The notes beneath the pieces are model-generated. The model had not been told where the DNA came from. It searched no databases and saw only the letters and a program-made list of their open reading frames with translations. From Kitasatospora cinereorecta (lineage in GTDB: Bacteria; Actinomycetota; Actinomycetes; Streptomycetales; Streptomycetaceae): a stretch of DNA of 64,000 nucleotides. Each line of letters begins with the position of its first letter. The first letter of the stretch is position 1. This document shows, piece by piece, positions 57,925 to 64,000 of this stretch. The stretch is taken from positions 372,001 through 436,000 of the forward strand of contig NZ_JAMZDX010000005.1 of the NCBI RefSeq assembly GCF_024172095.1, in the 5' to 3' direction. A program made the translations under genes and the position numbers.

Positions 57925-59846
57925 GTCCGGGGCACCCGGGGCCGGTACTCCTGGGCGCTGCCGCGGGTGCCCGGCAGCAGCCTGCGGGCGAACGCGCCGG
58001 TCTGGGCGGCGACGCCGGTGCCGGTGAGTCCGATCTCCTCGAGGATCTCGCCGCGCGAGGCGTGGGCGAGGAACTCCTGCGGGACGCCGAGGTCGCGCAG
58101 CGGTACGTCCACGCCGGCGTCGCGCATGGCCTGGGCCAGGGCGGCGCCGACGCCGCCGGCGCGGCCGTTGTCCTCGACCGTGACCACCAGCCGGTGGTCG
58201 GCGGCGAGCCGGACCAGGGCGGGATCGACCGGCTTGACCCAGCGCGGGTCGACCACGGTGGCGGTGAAGCCGTCGGCGGCCAGCAGGGCGGCGGCGTCCA
58301 GGCAGGCGGGGGCCATCGCGCCGACGGCGACCAGCAGGACGTCGGGTGCGGGGCCGGTGCGCTGCAGGACGTCGACGCCGCCGATCCGCTCGATGGCGGG
58401 TACGGCGGGGCCGAGGCTGCCCTTGGGGAAGCGCAGTACGGTCGGGGCGTCGTCCACCGCGACGGCCTCGCGCAGCTGTTCGCGCAGCTGGTCGGCGTCG
58501 CGCGGGGCGGCCAGCCGCAGCCCGGGGACGACCTGCAGGATCGACAGGTCCCACATGCCGTTGTGCGAGGCGCCGTCGTTGCCGGTGACGCCGGCCCGGT
58601 CGAGCACGAAGGTGACGCCGAGCCGGTGCAGGGCGACGTCCATCAGGACCTGGTCGAAGGCCCGGTTGAGGAAGGTCGCGTAGACCGCGACGACCGGGTG
58701 CAGGCCGCCGGTGGCCAGGCCCGCCGCGCTGGCCACCGCGTGCTGCTCGGCGATGCCCACGTCGTAGGTGCGGTCCGGGTGGGCGGCGGCGAACTCGGCG
58801 AGTCCGACCGGTTGGAGCATCGCCGCGGTGACCGCCACCAGCTCCGGCCGCTCGGCGCCGAGGGCGAGCATCTCGCTGCCGAAGACGGAGGTCCAGGACA
58901 CCCCCGCCGAGGGCGAGATGGGCAGGCAGGTGTAGGGGTCGATCGGGTTGACGGCGTGGAAGCGGTCGGCCTCGTCCTGCTCGGCGGGGCGGTAGCCGCG
59001 GCCCTTGACGGTCAGGCAGTGCACGATCACCGGGCCGCCGAAGTGCCGGGCCTGGCGCAGCGCCTGCTCCACGGCGCCGATGTCGTGGCCGTCGATCGGG
59101 CCGAGGTACTTCAGCCCGAGGTCCTCGAACATGCCCTGCGGGGCGAAGGCGTCCTTGAAGCCCTTCTTGGCGCCGTGCAGCGCGTCGAACAGCGGCTGGC
59201 CGACCACCGGGGTGCGCTGCAGCGCGTCCTTGCCCCAGGCCAGGAAGCGCTCGTAGCCGCGGGTGGTGCGCAGGGTGGCCAGGTGGTGGGCGAGTCCGCC
59301 GACGGTCCGCGCGTACGAGCGCTGGTTGTCGTTGACCACGATGACCAGCGGCCGGTCCTGGGCCTCGGCGATGTTGTTGAGCGCCTCCCAGGCCATGCCG
59401 CCGGTGAGCGCGCCGTCGCCGACCACGGCGACGGTGCAGCGGTCGCTGCCGAGCAGCTGGTTGGCCTTGGCGATGCCGTCGGCGTAGCCGAGGGCGGTGG
59501 AGGCGTGCGAGTTCTCGATCAGGTCGTGGTCGGACTCGGCGCGCGAGGGGTAGCCGGAGATGCCGTCCTTGGCTCGCAGCCGGGAGAAGTCCTGCCGCCC
59601 GGTGAGCAGTTTGTGTACGTACGCCTGGTGGCCGGTGTCCCAGAGGATCCGGTCGTGCGGGGAGTCGAAGACCCGGTGCAGGGCGATGGTGAGTTCGACG
59701 ACCCCGAGGTTGGGGCCGAGGTGTCCACCGGTGCGGGTGACCGCGTCGATCAGGAAGTCGCGGATCTCGTCGGCGAGCAGGGGCAGTTGCTCGGTGTGCA
59801 GGCGTCTGAGGTCCGCGGGCCCCTTGATCTCGGTCAGCAGTGACAT
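57921..59846 (-). CDS. dxs: 1-Deoxy-D-xylulose-5-phosphate synthase
   Basis: 641 residues, thiamine-diphosphate enzyme, first step of the MEP pathway. Marks: GHLGPNLGVVELT, thiamine-binding VVGDGALTGGMAWEALNN, VNDNQ, then the transketolase pyrimidine domain with DVGIAEQHAVA, and the C-terminal domain VVTVEDNGRAGG. ATG 59846 has GAGGTGAAG upstream. A second dxs in a hopanoid operon boosts supply of isoprene units. A 119-bp gap precedes it (59847-59965). Confidence 0.97.
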   Translation of the reverse strand: MSLLTEIKGPADLRRLHTEQLPLLADEIRDFLIDAVTRTGGHLGPNLGVVELTIALHRVFDSPHDRILWDTGHQAYVHKLLTGRQDFSRLRAKDGISGYPSRAESDHDLIENSHASTALGYADGIAKANQLLGSDRCTVAVVGDGALTGGMAWEALNNIAEAQDRPLVIVVNDNQRSYARTVGGLAHHLATLRTTRGYERFLAWGKDALQRTPVVGQPLFDALHGAKKGFKDAFAPQGMFEDLGLKYLGPIDGHDIGAVEQALRQARHFGGPVIVHCLTVKGRGYRPAEQDEADRFHAVNPIDPYTCLPISPSAGVSWTSVFGSEMLALGAERPELVAVTAAMLQPVGLAEFAAAHPDRTYDVGIAEQHAVASAAGLATGGLHPVVAVYATFLNRAFDQVLMDVALHRLGVTFVLDRAGVTGNDGASHNGMWDLSILQVVPGLRLAAPRDADQLREQLREAVAVDDAPTVLRFPKGSLGPAVPAIERIGGVDVLQRTGPAPDVLLVAVGAMAPACLDAAALLAADGFTATVVDPRWVKPVDPALVRLAADHRLVVTVEDNGRAGGVGAALAQAMRDAGVDVPLRDLGVPQEFLAHASRGEILEEIGLTGTGVAAQTGAFARRLLPGTRGSAQEYRPRVPRT

Positions 59847-59925
59847 GGCTTCACCTCGCGGCTCTTTTCCGGAGCGATGACTGTCGGTGTCCAGCCTGCG
59901 GCCACCCGGGCCGCCCCGCCTGTCG

Positions 59926-59955
59926 GGTCCGGGCCACCGCCACGCGGCCCGGACC
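59926..59955 (-). terminator. Hairpin between hpnH and dxs
   Basis: GGTCCGGGCC (59926-59935) and GGCCCGGACC (59946-59955) pair over 10 bp with a 10-nt loop, 10-39 bp past the hpnH stop. No gene fits in the 119-bp gap. Relatives such as Streptomyces coelicolor carry ispG at this place. Confidence 0.7.
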
Positions 59956-59965
59956 ATCGGCGTTT

Positions 59966-60991
59966 CTAGTTGACCTTCCCCGCGGCCAGGGTCTCGCGGG
60001 CCGCGCGCAGGGACTCCTTCAGCGAGCCCATGGTGGCCAGCACGGCGGTCGGTTCGTACCCGCAGTGGGCCATGCAGTTGTCGCAGCGCGGGTCCCGGCC
60101 GCGGCCGTACTTGGACCAGTCGGTCTTCTCGATCAGCTCCCGGTAGGTGGGGACGTAGCTGTCCGCCATCAGGTAGCAGGGGCGCTGCCAGCCGAACAGC
60201 GAGTAGTTGGGGATGCCCCACGCGGTGCACTCGAAGTCGACCTTCCCTTCCAGGAAGTCGAGGAAGAGCGGGCTGTGGTTGAGCCGCCAGCGCCGCCGGT
60301 TGCCGCCGGCGAACGCCTTGCGGAACAGCTCCCGGGTCTGCTCGACGCCCAGGAAGTGGTCCTGGTCGGGGGCCTTCTCGTAGGCGTAGGCCGGGGAGAT
60401 CATCATCTCGTCGACCTTGAGCTCGTCGTTGAGGTAGTCCAGCACCTCGATGACGGTCTGCGGGGTGTCGGTGTTGAAGAAGGTCGAGTTGGTGGTGACC
60501 CGGAAGCCGCGCCGCTTGGCCTCCTTGATCGCCTCGACCGCCTCGTCGAAGGTCCCCTCCTTGGCCACCGAGGCGTCGTGCCGCTCGCGCAGTCCGTCGA
60601 TGTGCACCGCGAAGGTGAAATACGGCGAAGGGGTGAACTTCTCGAGCTTCTTGCGCATCAGCAGGGCGTTGGTGCAGAGGAAGACGTACTTGCGCCGCTC
60701 GACCAGCTGCCGGACGATCTCGTCGATCTGCGGGTGCATCAGCGGCTCGCCGCCGGCGATGGAGACCATCGGCGCGCCGCACTCCAGCACCGCGCCGACC
60801 GCCTGCGCGACCGGCATCCGCTGCTTGAGCACCCCGGCCGGGTGCTGGATCTTGCCGCACCCCTCGCAGGCCAGGTTGCAGGCGTACAGCGGCTCCAGTT
60901 CGACGATCAGCGGGAACTTGTCCTTGCGCTTGAGCTTCTGCTGCATGAGGTACGTGCTGACGCGGATGGTCTGGCGCAGCGGCATGGCCAT
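59966..60991 (-). CDS. hpnH: Radical-SAM adenosylhopane synthase HpnH
   Basis: 341 residues. Radical SAM cluster CNLACEGC (Cys38, 42, 45), GGEPLMHPQ and a C-terminal Cys group CDNCMAHCGYEP. Adds adenosyl to diploptene, giving adenosylhopane. ATG 60991 has AGGAGG upstream; ATG 60985 is a second candidate. Follows the HpnG-like gene by 2 bp. Confidence 0.96.
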   Translation of the reverse strand: MAMPLRQTIRVSTYLMQQKLKRKDKFPLIVELEPLYACNLACEGCGKIQHPAGVLKQRMPVAQAVGAVLECGAPMVSIAGGEPLMHPQIDEIVRQLVERRKYVFLCTNALLMRKKLEKFTPSPYFTFAVHIDGLRERHDASVAKEGTFDEAVEAIKEAKRRGFRVTTNSTFFNTDTPQTVIEVLDYLNDELKVDEMMISPAYAYEKAPDQDHFLGVEQTRELFRKAFAGGNRRRWRLNHSPLFLDFLEGKVDFECTAWGIPNYSLFGWQRPCYLMADSYVPTYRELIEKTDWSKYGRGRDPRCDNCMAHCGYEPTAVLATMGSLKESLRAARETLAAGKVN

Positions 60992-60993
60992 GG

Positions 60994-61659
60994 CTAGCTC
61001 GCCTCCTGGGGGAGCGTCGAGGACGGGGAGAGAGGTTCCAGGGGAGTGGCGGCGACCTGGCGGTGCCACTCGGTGAGGGCGGGCACGGTGGCGCGCAGCG
61101 CCCGCCAGGCGCGCACGCCGGCCGGCAGGGTGCCGGGGCGGATCAGCTCCCGCTCGGGGGTGTCGACGACGATCCGCAGCACCGCGGCGGGCAGGTCGGG
61201 GCACAGCTCGGCGCGGGCGGCCAGGACGCCGGCGGCCTCCATGTCGACGGCCAGCGCTCCGGTGGCGTGCAGGGCCCGCCGCTCGGCGCCGCGGACCACA
61301 TGGTCGGCGGTGTGGTGCAGGCCGGTGTGGGCGGTCAGGCCGCGGGTCTGGAGCGCCTTGACCAGCGGCGGGGCCAGGTCGAGCGGGAAGGACCCGCCGT
61401 CCGGGTCGCGCACCCCGTCGGCCACGATCACGTCGCCGGCCCGGGTGCCGGGCCCGACCGAGGCGCCGAAGCCGGCCACCACCAGCGCCCCGTACCCGCC
61501 GCTCGCCAGCAGCGCGCCGACGGTGCGCCGGGCCCGACGGCGGCCCATGCCGGTGCGGGCCAGCACCGGGGGCCCGTCCGGCGCGTCGGACCAGTCGCCG
61601 CCGCGCAGCGCCCACACCTCGGCCCGCAGTGCGCAGACCACCAGCAGGGGGAGGGTCAT
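60994..61659 (-). CDS. hpnG: HpnG-like nucleoside phosphorylase/hydrolase
   Basis: 221 residues. Nucleoside-phosphorylase fold: ALVVAGFGASVGPGTRAGDVIVAD and VDMEAAGVLAAR with the Met-Glu pair. Removes adenine from adenosylhopane, giving ribosylhopane. ATG 61659 overlaps the cyclase stop (ATGA). Confidence 0.9.
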   Translation of the reverse strand: MTLPLLVVCALRAEVWALRGGDWSDAPDGPPVLARTGMGRRRARRTVGALLASGGYGALVVAGFGASVGPGTRAGDVIVADGVRDPDGGSFPLDLAPPLVKALQTRGLTAHTGLHHTADHVVRGAERRALHATGALAVDMEAAGVLAARAELCPDLPAAVLRIVVDTPERELIRPGTLPAGVRAWRALRATVPALTEWHRQVAATPLEPLSPSSTLPQEAS

Positions 61660-63617
61660 GCGGCACCCCCGCCGAGCGGCTCGTCGCGGACGTAGCGGCC
61701 GAGCGCGGTGACCGGGAAGACCAGCCGGTAGAGGTGGTAGTTGATGGAGAAGTCCCAGGGGAATCCGGTGCCGGTGAACTGCGGCTCGTCCCAGGTGCCG
61801 TCCGGCCGCTGGGCCCCAACCAGCCACTGGACGCCCCGCTCGACCGCGGCGGACTCGCGTTCGCCGGCCGACAGCAGGGCCATCAGCGCCCAGGCGGTCT
61901 GCGAGGCGGTGGACTCGCCGCGCCCGGACCAGGCGTCCGGGTCGCGGTAGGAGCGCAGGTCCTCGCCCCAGCCGCCGTCCTCGTTCTGCCGCATCCCCAG
62001 CCAGCGCACGGCCCGGCGCACCGCCGGGTGGTCGACGGCGATGCCGGCCGCGACCAGCGCGGGCAGCACCGACATGGTGCCGTAGATGTAGTTGGTGCCC
62101 CAGCGGCCGAACCAGGAACCGTCGGCCTCCTGGTTGCGCAGCAGCCAGCTGATGCCGCGCCGGCAGCGGGGGTCGTGGGCGAGGCCGACCGCGGCGAGCA
62201 TCTCGACCATGTGCGCGGTGACGTCCGCCGAGGGCGGGTCGATCACCTCGCCGAAGTCGCAGAACGGCAGCTTGTTGGGGAGCGGGCTGGTGTTGTCGGC
62301 GTCGAAGGCGCCCCAGGCGCCGTTGCGGGACTGCATGCCGAGGGTCCACTCGACCGCGCGCCGCATCGCGCCGTCGACCTTCTCGGGTTCGGGGTGGGCG
62401 ACGCGGTGCAGGGCGAGCACCACCTCGGCGGTGTCGTCGACGTCGGGGTAGGTGTCGTTCTGGAACTCGAAGGCCCAGCCGCCGGGGGCGAGCTGCGGCC
62501 GCTTGACCGCCCAGTCGCCGCGGGTGGTGATCTCCTCGGCGAGCATCCAGTCGGTGGCCCGCACCAGGGCGGGGTGGTCGCCGGGCAGGCCGGCGTCGCG
62601 CAGCGCGATGGTGGCCAGGCAGGTGTCCCAGACCGGGGACTGGCAGGCCTCCATCCAGCGGCGGCCGTCCTCGGTGTGCACGGTGAAGCCGTCGAAGGAG
62701 GCGATCCCGGCCTTCATCACCGGGTGGTCGAGGGAGTAGCCGAGCAGGCTGAGCGAGATCAGCGAGTAGACGGCGGGCGGCTGGATGCCGCCCCAGCAGC
62801 CGTCGGACTCCTGGCGCTCGATGATCCAGCGGGCGGCCTGCTGCATGGCGAGGCGGCGCAGCGGGCGCAGCGCGTACCGGTGGTAGTGGTGCATCAGCCG
62901 GTCGAGGCGCTGGAAGAGGCCGTCCCAGCTGGCGGCGGGGGCCAGCGGGCGGGTGGGGAAAGGATTCGCCGGGTCGGTGTGCAGTTCGGTGAGGTCGAAC
63001 GGGGCCGGGCGGACCGGCCGGTGGGCCGAGACCACGGTCAGCGGGACGATGGTCTGCCGGGCCCACTGGGCGAAGGAGTAGAGGTTCAGCGGTGCCCAGC
63101 GGGGCAGGAAGATCAGTTCGGGTGGCAGTTCGGGGAGCTGTTCCCAGGGCCACCAGCCGAACAGGGCGAGCCAGATCCGGGTGAAGACCCGGGCGGCCGC
63201 GATCCCGCCGGCGCCGCGGACGTACGCGGCGGCGGCGGCCATGTGCGGCGCCCCGGGGTCCTCGCCGGCCAGCTTCAGCGCGACGTAGGCCTCCACGGTG
63301 GTGGAGAGTTCGGGCGGCCCGCCGTGGAAGGTGGCCCAGGTGCCGTCGTCACGCTGCTGGGAGCGGATCCAGGCCGCGGTGGCCCGGGTCTGCTCCTCGG
63401 TGCGGATGCCGAGGAACTGGCGCAGTAAAAGGTCCTCGGCGTCCATGGTGACGTTGGTCTCCAGGTCGCCCTTCCACCAGCCGTCGGCGTGCTGAAGGGA
63501 CAGCAGATGGGCGGTGGCGCGGCTGAGCGCCGCCCCAGGTGAGGAATCGTCAGGTTGTCGTACTGCAACTGAGGCTTTGGGGTCGATCCGGCCGCCTGCT
63601 GTTGCTGTCACCTTCAC
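61656..63617 (-). CDS. shc: Squalene-hopene cyclase
   Basis: 653 residues. Catalytic DXDD motif DVDD at 392-395, QW repeats (for example QESDGCWGG and QNEDGGWGE), and a hydrophobic patch for monotopic membrane attachment. Cyclises squalene to hopene. GTG 63617 is one base after the prenyl synthase stop, with GAGAGGTGAC upstream. Leu64 uses the rare codon TTA (63426-63428), so translation may depend on the bldA tRNA. Confidence 0.97.
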   Translation of the reverse strand: MKVTATAGGRIDPKASVAVRQPDDSSPGAALSRATAHLLSLQHADGWWKGDLETNVTMDAEDLLLRQFLGIRTEEQTRATAAWIRSQQRDDGTWATFHGGPPELSTTVEAYVALKLAGEDPGAPHMAAAAAYVRGAGGIAAARVFTRIWLALFGWWPWEQLPELPPELIFLPRWAPLNLYSFAQWARQTIVPLTVVSAHRPVRPAPFDLTELHTDPANPFPTRPLAPAASWDGLFQRLDRLMHHYHRYALRPLRRLAMQQAARWIIERQESDGCWGGIQPPAVYSLISLSLLGYSLDHPVMKAGIASFDGFTVHTEDGRRWMEACQSPVWDTCLATIALRDAGLPGDHPALVRATDWMLAEEITTRGDWAVKRPQLAPGGWAFEFQNDTYPDVDDTAEVVLALHRVAHPEPEKVDGAMRRAVEWTLGMQSRNGAWGAFDADNTSPLPNKLPFCDFGEVIDPPSADVTAHMVEMLAAVGLAHDPRCRRGISWLLRNQEADGSWFGRWGTNYIYGTMSVLPALVAAGIAVDHPAVRRAVRWLGMRQNEDGGWGEDLRSYRDPDAWSGRGESTASQTAWALMALLSAGERESAAVERGVQWLVGAQRPDGTWDEPQFTGTGFPWDFSINYHLYRLVFPVTALGRYVRDEPLGGGAA

Positions 63618-63618
63618 G

Positions 63619-64000
63619 TCACCTCTCTCGTACCACCACGAATTCGGCGAGTGCGACGAAGTGCTCCCGCACCACGTCGGCCATGGGAACCTCGTCCAGA
63701 GCGGCGAGGGCGGTCTCGTACTGGCGGCGGGCCTCCTCCTGCGTCCAGGCCCGGCCGCCGGCGTCCTCGATCAGCGCGGCGCGGGCGGCGAGCTGCTGCT
63801 CGCTCTCCTCGCCCCGGCCGGTCGGGTCGGCCAGCTGCTCCGCCAGCTTGCGGGAGGCGGCGCCGCCCTCGGCCAACGCCGCGCAGACCGGCAGCGACTT
63901 CTTGCGCGACTGCAGGTCGCTCCAGTGCGGCTTGCCGGTGACCTCGGTGGCTCCCCAGATGCCGAGCAGGTCGTCGACCGCCTGGAAGGCCAGGCCCAGG
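63619..64000 (-). CDS. Prenyl diphosphate synthase (5' end outside window)
   Basis: The last ~126 residues of a polyprenyl synthetase. The second Asp-rich motif FQAVDDLLGIWG is present at the left of what is visible, followed by KKSLPVCAALAEGG and an all-helical C-terminus. Probably makes farnesyl diphosphate for squalene. Stop 63619 is one base before the cyclase start. First gene of the visible operon. Confidence 0.92.
   Translation of the reverse strand, partial: LGLAFQAVDDLLGIWGATEVTGKPHWSDLQSRKKSLPVCAALAEGGAASRKLAEQLADPTGRGEESEQQLAARAALIEDAGGRAWTQEEARRQYETALAALDEVPMADVVREHFVALAEFVVVRER

Overview
The window is very GC-rich actinobacterial DNA. Short 4-bp gene overlaps (ATGA/GTGA), frequent GTG starts, an MbtH protein, a LAL-type regulator, a DUF6343 protein and a hopanoid operon of Streptomyces type all point to Streptomycetaceae (Streptomyces or Kitasatospora). 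The species cannot be fixed from the sequence. I saw no rRNA, tRNA, CRISPR array or insertion sequence.

Layout. 1-1872 holds the 5' end of a maltose-type sugar ABC operon (binding lipoprotein, then a partial permease). 2180-20614 is a complete nonribosomal peptide synthetase (NRPS) cluster in two divergent arms. The minus arm has a free-standing acyl/aryl-AMP ligase and a C-A-T module. The plus arm has a T-C didomain, two C-A-T modules, a terminal C-A-T-TE protein whose C-terminus is an MFS exporter, and an MbtH-like protein. Eye-read A-domain codes suggest Gly, Gly, a basic residue and Ser. The ligase lacks the amino-binding Asp, so the peptide probably starts with an acid. The thioesterase has Cys in place of the catalytic Ser. 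A 26-bp promoter element (22/26 identical) is shared by the sugar-uptake operon and the plus NRPS arm, which suggests common carbon-source control.

20622-33105 is mixed metabolism: aldose 1-epimerase, a 992-residue LAL regulator, a class I terpene synthase, an aldehyde dehydrogenase, small conserved genes, a beta-lactamase-fold hydrolase, a NUDIX hydrolase, a cytochrome b/molybdopterin oxidoreductase pair and a TetR regulator. 33106-38155 has a repeat-rich non-coding stretch, a protein with six KGTPV-PP-DFDPF repeats, and a GH18 chitinase behind a DasR-type site. 38179-45249 has a spermidine-synthase-like protein, a sulfur group (cysteine dioxygenase, YeiH-type exporter, LysR regulator) and a glutamate-type ABC operon led by a LapA-like small membrane protein.

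45393-56427 contains a heterodimeric ABC exporter with complementary degenerate ATP sites, an aldo/keto reductase, a single-chain tandem MarR regulator, two SDR enzymes, a PAP2 phosphatase whose 3' end is antisense to an I78 inhibitor gene, a lipoprotein and a chloramphenicol-phosphotransferase-like kinase. 56500-64000 (running off the right edge) is a hopanoid operon on the minus strand: prenyl diphosphate synthase, squalene-hopene cyclase (with a TTA codon), HpnG-like nucleosidase, HpnH, then dxs and an HpnO-type aminotransferase. A strong hairpin lies between hpnH and dxs, where relatives carry ispG.
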